Assembly (NCBI RefSeq): GCF_001613085.1
Contig: NZ_BDBR01000010.1
Location: forward strand, 124,001-188,000
From: Nocardia salmonicida NBRC 13393
GTDB lineage: Bacteria; Actinomycetota; Actinomycetes; Mycobacteriales; Mycobacteriaceae
DNA length: 64,000 nucleotides
Direction of reading: 5' to 3'
The notes under the pieces are model-generated. The model had not been told where the DNA came from. It searched no databases and saw only the letters and a program-made list of their open reading frames with translations. Position numbers and translations under genes: made by a program. Below, one piece after another: positions 18,497 through 26,987 of the stretch; position 1 is the stretch's first letter, and every line of letters begins with the position of its first letter.

Positions 18497-19444
18497 TCAG
18501 GCGGAGGTCCTGTCCCACAGGCTGTGGGTGCCGTTGCTGCCGTAGAGCGCACGGGCATCGCTCGGGCTGATCGTGGCCCGGGTTCGTGGTGGTGCGGCGC
18601 CGGCGTGGGCGGCCAGGATCTGTCCGGTCATCTTCGCGACGTACGGGCTGGCCATGATCAGGCCACGGTTGTCGCGACGAGCGGCGGCCCGGACGAGCGC
18701 CTTGCCCGGGACGCGCACCGCGGCGTCGACGACCCGGGGCATGTCGAATCGGCCGAGCTCGCGCATCCAGGCGGGCAGCGTCGAGATCGTCGCCAGCGAC
18801 AGCACCCGACCACCGGCCGCGAACGTCATGCCCTTGCTCACCGACGGCCACAGCAGGAAATGCATGGCCTCGACCGCCCGCTCGCTGACGCACAACTGCG
18901 GCCGAACGCGCTCGAAGTACGCGCGCACCTCGGCCCGATCGCGCGGCACATCCGAAGGCTTGCAGGTCTGCAGCTCGGCGGCGATCACGCACTCGGCCCA
19001 GTACCGATCCTCCTCGGCGGGACTCAGCGGCCCCGGTCCGAACATCTCGTAGGCCTTGAGGACCGAATGCCACCCGGTGACGTGGATCCACAGCTGGGAG
19101 TCGGGGTTGTTGGCGCTGTAGCGCTTGCCGCTGATCGGTTCGATGCCCGTCATCGGAGCGTGCACCTTCATCAGGTGCTCGGCGGCCTGGATGGCGGTGC
19201 GGCCGTCACCCAGCGCGACCAGCAGGAAGTAGGACAGCGTGTGGTCGAGGCGGGTGGCGGGATTGTCGTAGATCCCGTGTGAATCGGCGACCGCGGCGGT
19301 CAGGAACGGATCGAAGTGTTCGAGCGTGACCGCGCGCTGGAAGCCGATCAGCGCGGTCGGCGCCGCCCACACCTTCCAGGTGGGGGAATCCGGTCCGAAG
19401 AAGCCGTGGTCGTCGCGACGGAGAGTCGACGCATCGAAAGCCAT
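18497..19444 (-). CDS. MpaB-family (DUF2236) oxygenase
   Basis: A 315-residue protein of the latex-clearing-protein/MpaB oxygenase family, which bind heme b through histidines and oxidise hydrophobic substrates. Family markers are FGPDSPTWKVWAAPTALIGFQRAVTLEHFDP near the start, the LDHTLSYFLLVALGD segment, and the H-rich IHVTGWHSVLKAYEMFG region (around residues 117-134). No signal peptide is seen. A divergent TetR gene lies 140 bases away, with repeated TGAATACAAC motifs between. The substrate is unknown. A second DUF2236/TetR pair occurs at 43-45 kb. Confidence 0.85.
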   Translation of the reverse strand: MAFDASTLRRDDHGFFGPDSPTWKVWAAPTALIGFQRAVTLEHFDPFLTAAVADSHGIYDNPATRLDHTLSYFLLVALGDGRTAIQAAEHLMKVHAPMTGIEPISGKRYSANNPDSQLWIHVTGWHSVLKAYEMFGPGPLSPAEEDRYWAECVIAAELQTCKPSDVPRDRAEVRAYFERVRPQLCVSERAVEAMHFLLWPSVSKGMTFAAGGRVLSLATISTLPAWMRELGRFDMPRVVDAAVRVPGKALVRAAARRDNRGLIMASPYVAKMTGQILAAHAGAAPPRTRATISPSDARALYGSNGTHSLWDRTSA

Positions 19445-19476
19445 TGCACATGCCCCTTTGCAGTGCGAGGGATATT

Positions 19477-19519
19477 TGAATACAACACCACCGTAGCAAT
19501 GGCTCGACGTGAATACAAC
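19477..19519. promoter_or_regulatory. direct-repeat operator candidate for the TetR/DUF2236 pair
   Basis: Two exact copies of TGAATACAAC lie at 19477-19486 and 19510-19519, in phase by 33 bases (three helical turns), between the divergent TetR and oxygenase genes. This arrangement suggests a regulator site; the binding protein is inferred to be the adjacent TetR. Confidence 0.5.
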
Positions 19520-19584
19520 GGTTGCGTAGGATTTGTGACGACAGGGTCGGCGGGTATCGTCGGCGAGCGAAAGGCAGGTGGGCG

Positions 19585-20220
19585 GTGACCTCGACGCAGG
19601 AGCAGCGACCTCGACGCCGCTATGCGCCGCGCCTGCCGCCGGAGCAGCGCCGCGCGCAACTGCTCGACGCCGCGTTCACCGTCCTGGGCCGGATGGAACT
19701 GCACGAGTTGAGCATGGAGGCCGTCGCGCAGGAGGCGGGCGTCGGAAAACCTGTGCTGTACACGGTGTTCAAGACCCGCGCCGAACTCGTCGAAGCGCTG
19801 CTGGAGCGCGAACGGGAACGCGGACTGGATCAGATCGCCGACACGCTGCCCGAAGACCTGCTCGGCGCCGACCCCTTAGCTGCCGCCTCGGCAACTGTCG
19901 AAGCGTTCGTCGGTGTGGCACTGGCGAATCCGACCCGCTGGCGGCTGATCCTCGCCACCCCGGCGAGTGCGCCCGACGAATACCGTGCGGCGCTTCGTGC
20001 TTCGCGCGCCGAGATCTTGGAGCGCGCGGAATCGCTTGTCCGCATGGGCATCTCCGTGCTGCCCCGATGGTCGGGTATGGATGCCGGACTACTCGCGAAC
20101 TCGACCCTCACCATCGCCGAAATGCTCGGTCAGCTGGGGGTCAGCGAGCCGGAGGAGTATCCGCGCGAACGACTTCAGGCCTACGTCCGCTCGATCGTCG
20201 CCCTGCTGACGGGACCGTGA
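19585..20220 (+). CDS. TetR-family regulator beside DUF2236 oxygenase
   Basis: A 211-residue repressor-type protein. The HTH is clear: RRAQLLDAAFTVLGRMELHELSMEAVAQEAGVGKPVLYTVFKTRAELVEALL (about residues 18-70). The ligand-binding half has TetR-like helices with no recognisable ligand signature. GTG at 19585 gives MTSTQEQRPRRRYAPRLPP; upstream codons look non-coding. It is divergent from the oxygenase gene and probably controls it through the TGAATACAAC repeats. Its stop lies three bases before the metX stop on the other strand. Confidence 0.85.
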   Translation: MTSTQEQRPRRRYAPRLPPEQRRAQLLDAAFTVLGRMELHELSMEAVAQEAGVGKPVLYTVFKTRAELVEALLERERERGLDQIADTLPEDLLGADPLAAASATVEAFVGVALANPTRWRLILATPASAPDEYRAALRASRAEILERAESLVRMGISVLPRWSGMDAGLLANSTLTIAEMLGQLGVSEPEEYPRERLQAYVRSIVALLTGP

Positions 20221-20223
20221 AGG

Positions 20224-21369
20224 TCAGCGGTTCTCCCGCGCGAGGCGCATCGTCTCGGTGAGCAGCTTCGACACCGCGGCGGCCTCGGTGAGGAACCCGT
20301 CGTGCCCGTCGCGTGAGTGCACGACCTCGAGCCCCGCGCAGCCGGGCAGACCTTCGGCCAGCTCGGCCTGAGTGTTCAAGGGGTACAGGCGATCCGAGTC
20401 GACCCCGCCGACCACGCACGGCACCGATGTCGAAGCCAGCGCGGCAGCGATACCGCCGCGCCCGCGACCCACATCGTGGCGGTTCATGGCTTCGCTGAGC
20501 AGCACATAGGTGGCCGGATCGAACCGCTGGACAAGCTTGTCGGCCTGGTGCTCGAGGTAGCTCTGCACCGCGTAGCGCCCACCGGTCCACGGGTCTTCGT
20601 CGCCCTGGGGCTTGTTGGTGAAGCGGTGGTCGAGTTCACCCTCGGTGCGGTAGGTCAGGTGCGCGATGCGCCGGGCCAGGCCCATGCCGGTCATCGGCGC
20701 GCGACCGGTGCCGTGATAGTCGCCGCCCTGCCAGTCGGGATCGGCCGTGATGACGGCCATCTGGGTGGTCTGGGTGCCGATCTGATCGGCGGTGGCGCGG
20801 GCGCCGACGGCCAGCACGAGCGCGGCGCTGACCCGCTCCGGCAGGCCGATGATCCACTCGAGCACCCGCATGCCGCCCATCGAGCCGCCGACGACAGCGC
20901 CGAGCCGCTCGATCCCGAGCACCTCGAACAACTGCGCTTCGGCCTGCACCTGGTCGCGGATGTTCAGCTCGGGAAACCGTGCGCCCCATGGCTTTCCGTC
21001 GGAGGCGAGCGAGGACGGGCCGGTGCTGCCCTTGCAGCCGCCCAGCACGTTGGTCGCGATCACACACCACTCGTCGGTGTCGATCGGCGCGCCGGGCCCG
21101 ACCATGCCCTCCCACCAGCCGGGCGCTCCGTCGGGCCCACCGACGACATGGGAGTCGCCGGTGAGCGCGTGTTCGACGAGCACCACATTGTCCAGGGTGG
21201 GCGAGAGCTCGCCCCAGCGTTGCACCGCCAGTTGCACATCGGGGACGACGGCGCCGTTCTCCAGCGCCACATCCCCGATGGCGACCACGCCGACGCGCCC
21301 GTCCGGCGGTGGCAGCAGGGCCACCCCGGTTCCGGGTCGGGCGATCGGCGATTCGGTGCTCACGGTCAC
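20224..21369 (-). CDS. metX: homoserine O-acetyltransferase
   Basis: A 381-residue alpha/beta-hydrolase-fold acyltransferase that acetylates homoserine with acetyl-CoA, the first dedicated step of methionine synthesis. The nucleophile elbow [12 protein letters not shown], Asp in GVDSDRLYP, and His in DGHDGFLTE give the catalytic triad. The substrate region [14 protein letters not shown] is typical of MetX. The GTG start overlaps the stop of metY in a GTGA junction, so the two are translationally coupled in the order metY-metX, as in mycobacteria. The operon is controlled from the leader upstream of metY. Confidence 0.95.
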   Translation of the reverse strand: MTVSTESPIARPGTGVALLPPPDGRVGVVAIGDVALENGAVVPDVQLAVQRWGELSPTLDNVVLVEHALTGDSHVVGGPDGAPGWWEGMVGPGAPIDTDEWCVIATNVLGGCKGSTGPSSLASDGKPWGARFPELNIRDQVQAEAQLFEVLGIERLGAVVGGSMGGMRVLEWIIGLPERVSAALVLAVGARATADQIGTQTTQMAVITADPDWQGGDYHGTGRAPMTGMGLARRIAHLTYRTEGELDHRFTNKPQGDEDPWTGGRYAVQSYLEHQADKLVQRFDPATYVLLSEAMNRHDVGRGRGGIAAALASTSVPCVVGGVDSDRLYPLNTQAELAEGLPGCAGLEVVHSRDGHDGFLTEAAAVSKLLTETMRLARENR

Positions 21370-22682
21370 GTCGTCGCCGCCGCGAACCCGGCCCGCAGAT
21401 CGGCCAGAATGTCGTCGATTCCCTCGATGCCCACCGCGAGCCTGACCAGGCCGGGAGTGACTCCGGCCGCCAGCTGCTCTGCGGGCGTCAACTGCGAGTG
21501 CGTGGTCGACGCCGGGTGAATCACGAGTGAACGCACATCACCGATGTTAGCTACATGGCTGTGCAGGCTGAGCGCGTCCACGAACTTCTTGCCCGCGTCG
21601 ACGCCGCCCGCCAGCTCGAACGCCACGATCGCGCCCGCGCCCTTGGGCGCCAGCTCCTTGGCCCGCGCGTGCCAGGGCGAGGACTCGAGGCCCGCGTAGA
21701 ACACCGCGTCGACGCCCGGCTGCTCGGCGACGAACTTCGCGACCGACTCCGCATTGCTGACATGCCGCTCGACCCGCAGGCTCAGCGTCTCGATGCCCTG
21801 CGCGATGAGGAACGCGTTGAACGGCGAGACCGCCGCACCCAGATCGCGCAGCAACTGCACGCGAGCCTTCAGCGCGAACGCGGGCGCGCCAAGATCGGCG
21901 AACACCGCGCCGTGGTAGCTGGGGTCGGGCTCGGTGAAACCGGGGAAGCGCGCGTTGCCGTCGGCGTCGCGCACGGTCCAGTCGAACGTGCCGCCGTCGA
22001 CGATCACGCCCGCCACGGCCGCGCCGTGCCCGCCCAGGTACTTCGTCGCCGAATGGACGACGATGTCGGCGCCGTGGGCCAGCGGCTGGATCAGGTACGG
22101 GGTGGCGACGGTGTTGTCCACGATCAGCGGAAGGCCGTTCGCGTGCGCGACACCGGCGATACCGGGGATGTCGAACACCGCGCTGCTCGGGTTGGCGATG
22201 GTCTCGCCGTAGAACGCCTTGGTGTTCGGCTGGATCGCGGCCTTCCACTGCTCGAGATCATCGGGGTCCTCGACGAACGAGACCGTGATCCCCAGCTTGG
22301 GCAGCGAGTAGTGGAAGAGGTTGTAGGTGCCGCCGTAGAGGTGTGGGCTGGAGACGATGTGGTCGCCCGCGCTCGCCAGGTTCAGGATCGCGTAGGTCTC
22401 CGCGGCCTGGCCCGAGGCCAGCAGCAGCGCCGCGACGCCGCCTTCGAGCGCGGCCACGCGCTGCTCCACCGCGTCCTGGGTGGGGTTCATGATCCGGGTG
22501 TAGATGTTGCCCGGCTCGGCGAGACCGAACAGCGCCGCGGCGTGATCGGTGTCGCGGAAGGTGTAGGAGGTGGTCTGGTAGATCGGCAGCGCCCGCGCGT
22601 TGGTGGTCGCGTCGGGGGCCTGGCCCGCGTGGACCTGCTTGGTCTCGAAGGACCAGTTCTCGGGCAGGGAAGAGTCAGTCAT
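21366..22682 (-). CDS. metY: O-acetylhomoserine sulfhydrylase
   Basis: A 438-residue PLP enzyme that makes homocysteine from O-acetylhomoserine and sulfide (metC in the older M. tuberculosis naming). The PLP lysine is in [29 protein letters not shown] N-terminal and [23 protein letters not shown] C-terminal motifs are present (here [19 protein letters not shown]). ATG at 22682 follows TTTGGAGC; an in-frame TTG four codons upstream is inside that SD. The leader holds a SAM-IV riboswitch and a short tri-cysteine ORF. Confidence 0.95.
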   Translation of the reverse strand: MTDSSLPENWSFETKQVHAGQAPDATTNARALPIYQTTSYTFRDTDHAAALFGLAEPGNIYTRIMNPTQDAVEQRVAALEGGVAALLLASGQAAETYAILNLASAGDHIVSSPHLYGGTYNLFHYSLPKLGITVSFVEDPDDLEQWKAAIQPNTKAFYGETIANPSSAVFDIPGIAGVAHANGLPLIVDNTVATPYLIQPLAHGADIVVHSATKYLGGHGAAVAGVIVDGGTFDWTVRDADGNARFPGFTEPDPSYHGAVFADLGAPAFALKARVQLLRDLGAAVSPFNAFLIAQGIETLSLRVERHVSNAESVAKFVAEQPGVDAVFYAGLESSPWHARAKELAPKGAGAIVAFELAGGVDAGKKFVDALSLHSHVANIGDVRSLVIHPASTTHSQLTPAEQLAAGVTPGLVRLAVGIEGIDDILADLRAGFAAATT

Positions 22683-22717
22683 GTCGTGCTCCAAAGGGTG
22701 TCAGCCGGGGAATCTCG

Positions 22718-22750
22718 TCAACTGGGTCGGATCGACTGGCAACAACACAT
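22718..22750 (-). CDS. tri-cysteine leader peptide MCCCQSIRPS upstream of metY
   Basis: An ATG preceded by a near-perfect SD (GGAGG, five bases spacer) opens a ten-codon frame with three consecutive Cys codons (TGT TGT TGC) and ends in TGA 35 bases before the metY ATG. Its strong SD and position argue that it is translated. Poly-cysteine upstream ORFs are known cysteine-responsive attenuators in mycobacteria; function here is inferred by analogy. Confidence 0.65.
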   Translation of the reverse strand: MCCCQSIRPS

Positions 22751-22769
22751 GGGGGCCTCCTGCAGTGCG

Positions 22770-22876
22770 CGCTTGCTCTCGACTTTCGAGAGCCCGGTCA
22801 TCACCCGGAGCACCCCACCGCAGCTGGAGGGTTGCCGACCAGCGAGCCGGGGCTTGGCGCTGGTACTCATGACCTT
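22770..22876 (-). ncRNA. SAM-IV riboswitch
   Basis: Read on the minus strand, the leader has the SAM-IV core. Helix P1 is GGTCATGAGT...GGTGATGACC (22874 down to 22796), followed by the CCAGC...GCTGG stem with its CCCCGG loop, CGGCAACCCTCC, and GGTGGGGTGCTCCGGG. Next comes a small hairpin GCTCTCG-AAAGT-CGAGAGC at 22775-22793, equivalent to the extra downstream helix of SAM-IV. SAM-IV elements occur in Actinomycetales and repress methionine genes when SAM binds. It directly precedes metY. Confidence 0.9.
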
Positions 22877-22882
22877 GCCGTC

Positions 22883-22888
22883 ATGTTA
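22883..22888 (-). promoter_or_regulatory. -10 element of the metY leader
   Basis: TAACAT on the minus strand fits a -10 hexamer about seven bases before the expected 5' end of the SAM-IV RNA. No convincing -35 hexamer is visible, which is common in GC-rich actinobacteria. Confidence 0.5.
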
Positions 22889-22938
22889 ACCGGAGATCTC
22901 CCGCGGGCGGAAACTTCCCCCGCATTTCCCGCCGAAGA

Positions 22939-23661
22939 TCACTCGTCGGACGGTGTGCCGAAGCCTGGCGTGTCGTCCACCGGTGCGCCACAGACCTGCC
23001 GCAAGCCGTGGTAGGCGCGCAGCACGGCGTCGCGGGTGACCCGAACGGCTACCGTCGGTGACCCGCTCAGCAAGGCTTGTTCGGTGTCGGCGACGGAGAT
23101 GTGGCACAGCATCTGCCAGATCCCGGCCACCAGCTTCACCGTGAAGTCGTCCGGTGACGTGCACATCCGCTGCGCGAGCTCGGTGCACACCGCGACGTTC
23201 TTCTTCTCCGCGTATTCCAGCGCGCGCGCGTTGACCGACTGGCTGGTGCGCATGATGCGCTGCATCTGCAGGAACTGGCGGATGAACCGAATGCCGTCCG
23301 CGTCCGCCTCGGCCTGGACCACCGCCAGGTAGGCGCCACACAGTGCCTGGAGTTCGTTGCCGGTATTCGGTTGGGAGCGCAGCGCGACGGCGACGGAGAC
23401 CCCGAAGTCGTCGATCGGGGCCAGCACGATGTCTTCCTTGAGCGCGAAGTACCGGTTGACGGTGCGAGGGGACACATCCGCACCCGCGGCGATCTGCTCG
23501 ACCGTCGTCGCGTCGAACCCTTGGCTGTCGCACAGGTCGAGCCCGACCGCCACGATCGCGGCTTTGGTCTGGAGCTTCTTGCGCTCGCGCAGGCCCAGCG
23601 GCGCGTCGGCAGCCGGTTCGGTCGTCCGGTCGGCGTTGATCGGAGTGGTCGAGTCCAGCAT
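22939..23661 (-). CDS. TetR-family regulator divergent from an MFS pump
   Basis: A 240-residue TetR protein. The HTH spans about residues 27-75 (LRERKKLQTKAAIVAVGLDLCDSQGFDATTVEQIAAGADVSPRTVNRYFALKEDIV). Its C-terminal half has the MftR-like/TetR_C all-helical profile with several Cys. It is divergent from the DHA2 transporter gene with 134 bases between, rich in CCAATT palindromes. Repression of the pump and relief by a pump substrate is the usual logic; the inducer is unknown. Confidence 0.87.
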   Translation of the reverse strand: MLDSTTPINADRTTEPAADAPLGLRERKKLQTKAAIVAVGLDLCDSQGFDATTVEQIAAGADVSPRTVNRYFALKEDIVLAPIDDFGVSVAVALRSQPNTGNELQALCGAYLAVVQAEADADGIRFIRQFLQMQRIMRTSQSVNARALEYAEKKNVAVCTELAQRMCTSPDDFTVKLVAGIWQMLCHISVADTEQALLSGSPTVAVRVTRDAVLRAYHGLRQVCGAPVDDTPGFGTPSDE

Positions 23662-23703
23662 TCCCTCAGCCTACCGTGTCGGCGGCTCTATCTGTCCAAG
23701 TAG

Positions 23704-23777
23704 GCCAATTGGCGCATTCAGACATTTTTCTCTTGACGCCAATTGTCTCGTAGTGCCAGGATTGGTTCACGCCAATC
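23704..23777. promoter_or_regulatory. CCAAT-type inverted repeats between TetR and MFS genes
   Basis: Three related motifs lie in this gap: the palindrome GCCAATTGGC at 23704-23713, GACGCCAATTGTC at 23735-23747 (overlapping a TTGACG -35-like hexamer), and GATTGG-N6-CCAATC at 23760-23777. They share a GCCAAT half-site and are the likely operators of the flanking TetR regulator. Confidence 0.6.
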
Positions 23778-23795
23778 GAGCGACGAGGAGTCCTG

Positions 23796-25289
23796 GTGAC
23801 CGGCACCGAGGTATTGACGAAAAATGTTGATTCACAACAGAATTCGATGCGGTGGTGGGCTTTGGTCGTGCTCTCCGCCGCCCAGCTGATGGTGGTGCTC
23901 GACGCCACCGTGATCACGATCGCCCTGCCGTACGCCCAGCGTGACCTGGGGATCAGCGACGGCGACAAACAGTGGGCGCTCACCGCGTACACGCTCATCT
24001 TCGGCGGGCTACTGCTGCTCGGCGGACGGATGGCCGACTACCTGGGCCGACGCCGGATCTTCCTGGTCGGCCTGGTGGGCTTCGCCGCCGCGTCGGCGCT
24101 GGCGGGGCTCGCGCAGACCGGCCCGCAGTTGTTCATCGGCCGAGGTCTGCAGGGTGCGTTCGCCGCGCTGCTCGCCCCCGCGGCCCTGTCGCTGCTGTCG
24201 GTGATCTTCACCGATGTGCGGGAGCGGGCCCGCGCGTTCGCGGTGTTCGCGGGTATCACCGCGGGTGGCATCGCGTTCGGGCTGATCGTCGGTGGTGCGC
24301 TCACCGAGTTCGCGTCGTGGCGGTGGACCCTGTTGATGAACACGCCGATCGCGCTCATCGCGGTAGTCGGTGCGGTCGCGGTGATCGCGCGCGATATCCC
24401 GGTGCCGAGGACCGGCGGCTACGACCTGCCCGGCGCCGTCACCGTGACATTCGGCTTGGTGTCGATCGTCTACGGATTCAGTCGCGCCGCCGAACACGGG
24501 TGGCTGGCGGGCAGCACCCTCGGCCTGCTCGGGGCGGGCTTCGCCTTGCTCATCGCGTTCGTCTTCATCGAGGCGCGCTCGGCGAATCCGCTGCTGCCAT
24601 TGCGAATTCCGGGTGAGATCAATCGAGGCGGCGCTTTGCTGGCCGCGCTGCTGATCCCGATCGCGATGTTCGCCATGTTCTTGTTCCTGAGCTTCTATTA
24701 CCAGAACACCCTCGGCTATTCGCCGCTGAAGGCGGGCATCGCGTTCCTGCCGTTCCCGGTGGGCATCGGGATAGCGGCGGGCATCACCAGTTCGTTGATG
24801 CCCAAGTTCGGGCCGCGTCCGCTGATGGTGGTCGGCGCGTTGCTCGGCGTCGTCGGGTTGCTGTGGCTGGCGCAACTGAGCTACGGCGACGGGTACGCGC
24901 TGAGCGTGCTGCCCGCGCAGTTGTTGATGGCGCTCGGGATGGGTCCGCTGTTCGTCGGGATGCAGGCCGTCGCGCTGCATCAGGTCGACGCCGAGGACTC
25001 CGGCGTCGCCAGCGCCCTGCTCAATGCCGCCCAGCAGGTCGGCGGCGCCGTCGGCACCGCCCTGCTGACCACCCTCTCGGTCCAGGCCGCCGAGAACTAC
25101 GTCACCGACAACCCCACCGTCGACCATCTGATCGAACGCGCCTCGATCCACAGCTACGACGTCGCGTTCTATATCGGCGCGGGCTTCTTCCTCGCCGCCG
25201 CCGTGGTGATCGCGGTGATGATCCGCGACAAGCCGGAGAACCTGATCGAAGGCGACGAGCACGCGGCCGCCGTACCGATCGCGGTCTGA
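23796..25289 (+). CDS. DHA2-family MFS multidrug transporter (14 TM)
   Basis: A 497-residue major-facilitator pump with about 14 membrane helices. DHA2 hallmarks are VVLDATVITIALPYAQRDLG (motif D1), GGRMADYLGRRRIF (motif A) and a late GPLFVGMQAVALHQV helix. It would export drugs or lipophilic metabolites with proton antiport; the substrate is not inferable. GTG at 23796 follows CGAGGAGTCC. The divergent TetR and the palindromes upstream indicate substrate-inducible control. A GC hairpin terminator follows the stop. Confidence 0.9.
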   Translation: MTGTEVLTKNVDSQQNSMRWWALVVLSAAQLMVVLDATVITIALPYAQRDLGISDGDKQWALTAYTLIFGGLLLLGGRMADYLGRRRIFLVGLVGFAAASALAGLAQTGPQLFIGRGLQGAFAALLAPAALSLLSVIFTDVRERARAFAVFAGITAGGIAFGLIVGGALTEFASWRWTLLMNTPIALIAVVGAVAVIARDIPVPRTGGYDLPGAVTVTFGLVSIVYGFSRAAEHGWLAGSTLGLLGAGFALLIAFVFIEARSANPLLPLRIPGEINRGGALLAALLIPIAMFAMFLFLSFYYQNTLGYSPLKAGIAFLPFPVGIGIAAGITSSLMPKFGPRPLMVVGALLGVVGLLWLAQLSYGDGYALSVLPAQLLMALGMGPLFVGMQAVALHQVDAEDSGVASALLNAAQQVGGAVGTALLTTLSVQAAENYVTDNPTVDHLIERASIHSYDVAFYIGAGFFLAAAVVIAVMIRDKPENLIEGDEHAAAVPIAV

Positions 25290-25301
25290 CCTGCTCGACC
25301 G

Positions 25302-25333
25302 GGCCCGCGCCACCGTTCCTCGGTGCGCGGGCC
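25302..25333 (+). terminator. terminator hairpin after the MFS gene
   Basis: GGCCCGCG-(C)-CACCG and CGGTG-CGCGGGCC form a 13-bp stem with one bulged C and a TTCCT loop, 12 bases after the stop codon. Confidence 0.7.
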
Positions 25334-25490
25334 TCGCCGTGTTACTACTCAGTAGCCGGTCAAGGCCCGATCGGGTACCGGCACGCGGTCGGGGCGGAGT
25401 AGCTTCGAGGAGTCCCGCACAGCGGGCCCTCCCATCGCGGTGAGGTGGGGGACAGCAGTACGCTCGTCTTGTTTGCACCACACGTCCCGC

Positions 25491-25517
25491 AGACAACGCG
25501 GGGCATATACGTTGTCT
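25491..25517. promoter_or_regulatory. inverted repeat in the icd promoter region
   Basis: AGACAACG and CGTTGTCT flank 11 bases containing CATATAC, a -10-like sequence, about 83 bases before icd. The symmetry and the enclosed promoter element suggest a repressor operator; the regulator is not identified. Confidence 0.5.
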
Positions 25518-25599
25518 GTTGGAACTGCTGGGGTCCGCTCACAAGCGTGTTCGCCTAGCCGTGCAATAAGGGCACCCACCGAGGAGGACACGAAGATCC

Positions 25600-26817
25600 A
25601 TGTCCAAGATCAAGGTTGAAGGCACCGTTGTAGAACTCGACGGCGACGAGATGACCCGGATCATCTGGCAGTTCATCAAGGACAAGCTGATCCATCCCTA
25701 TCTCGACGTGAACCTCGAGTACTACGACCTCGGCATCGAGTACCGCGACAAGACAGACGACCAGGTCACCGTCGACGCGGCCAATGCCATCAAGAAGTAC
25801 GGCGTCGGCGTGAAATGCGCCACCATCACCCCCGACGAAGCGCGGGTGAAAGAGTTCGGCCTCAAGAAGATGTGGCGCTCGCCGAACGGCACCATCCGAA
25901 ACATTCTGGGTGGCACCATCTTCCGCGCGCCGATCATCATCTCCAACGTGCCCCGCTTGGTGCCCGGCTGGACCAAGCCGATCATCATCGGCCGTCACGC
26001 CTTCGGCGACCAGTACCGCGCCACCGACTTCAAGGTCTACGAGGCGGGCACCGTCACGCTGACCTTCACGCCGGAAGACGGCAGCGAGCCGATCGTGCAC
26101 GAGGTCGTGAAGATGCCCGAAGACGGCGGCGTCGTCATGGGTATGTACAACTTCAAGAAGTCCATCGAGGACTTCGCGCGGGCCTCGTTCAACTACGGCC
26201 TGCAGCAGAACTACCCGGTGTACCTCTCCACGAAGAACACCATCCTCAAGGCTTACGACGGCATGTTCAAGGACACCTTCGAGGAAGTCTTCGACGCCGA
26301 GTTCAAGGCCGAGTTCGACGCGGCGGGTCTCACCTACGAGCACCGCCTGATCGACGACATGGTCGCCTCCTCCATGAAATGGGAGGGCGGCTACGTCTGG
26401 GCCTGCAAGAACTACGACGGCGACGTGCAGTCCGACACCGTGGCCCAGGGCTTCGGCTCGCTCGGCCTGATGACCTCGGTGCTGCTCACCCCGGACGGCA
26501 AGACCTGTGAGGCCGAGGCCGCGCACGGCACGGTCACCCGGCACTACCGCCAGCACCAGCAGGGCAAGCCGACCTCGACCAACCCGATCGCGTCGATCTT
26601 CGCCTGGACCCGCGGCCTCGAACACCGCGGCAAGCTGGACAACACCCCCGAGGTGATCGGTTTCGCGCAGGCGCTCGAGGACGTGGTCATCAAGACCGTC
26701 GAGGGCGGTCAGATGACGAAGGACCTCGCCGCGCTCGTCGGCGGCGACCAGGGTTACCTGAGCACCGAGGAATTCCTCGGCGCACTCGATGTGAACCTGG
26801 CTCGTGCTCTGAAGTGA
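25600..26817 (+). CDS. icd: NADP-dependent isocitrate dehydrogenase (dimeric type)
   Basis: A 405-residue enzyme of the eukaryote-like homodimeric class, matching M. tuberculosis Icd1. It converts isocitrate to 2-oxoglutarate with NADP+. Landmarks are [14 protein letters not shown], the substrate-binding [34 protein letters not shown], the metal-binding [26 protein letters not shown], and the NADP region [17 protein letters not shown] at 25600 has GAGGAGG upstream. It is transcribed alone and ends at a perfect rho-independent hairpin. The neighbouring metY-metX block agrees with mycobacterial gene order. Confidence 0.96.
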   Translation: MSKIKVEGTVVELDGDEMTRIIWQFIKDKLIHPYLDVNLEYYDLGIEYRDKTDDQVTVDAANAIKKYGVGVKCATITPDEARVKEFGLKKMWRSPNGTIRNILGGTIFRAPIIISNVPRLVPGWTKPIIIGRHAFGDQYRATDFKVYEAGTVTLTFTPEDGSEPIVHEVVKMPEDGGVVMGMYNFKKSIEDFARASFNYGLQQNYPVYLSTKNTILKAYDGMFKDTFEEVFDAEFKAEFDAAGLTYEHRLIDDMVASSMKWEGGYVWACKNYDGDVQSDTVAQGFGSLGLMTSVLLTPDGKTCEAEAAHGTVTRHYRQHQQGKPTSTNPIASIFAWTRGLEHRGKLDNTPEVIGFAQALEDVVIKTVEGGQMTKDLAALVGGDQGYLSTEEFLGALDVNLARALK

Positions 26818-26861
26818 TAGTGATGTAGCCCCGGTTCGCGACCGCGAACCCGCACGGCTGT

Positions 26862-26897
26862 GAAAGCGCCCGCACCGAATCCGGTGCGGGCGCTTTC
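26862..26897 (+). terminator. rho-independent terminator of icd
   Basis: A perfect 16-bp stem (GAAAGCGCCCGCACCG and its complement) with a four-base loop, ending in CTTTCTGC, lies 44 bases after the icd stop. A smaller GGTTCGCG/CGCGAACC hairpin at 26833-26850 precedes it. Confidence 0.9.
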
Positions 26898-26987
26898 TGC
26901 GTCTGTACCGGGCGGTTGTTCCCACGGTGGGCTAACTCACGCTCTGCTCGGGTAGCGAACGGGTACCTGTGCCCGTTGCATGGAAGC

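Larger units (their letters stand above)
25290..25599. other. 310-base gap between the MFS gene and icd
   Basis: No gene is evident. The left end holds the pump terminator (25302-25333); the right third holds an inverted repeat (25491-25517) around a TATA-like stretch and the icd SD (GAGGAGG). I see nothing in the middle ~150 bases. Confidence 0.6.
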
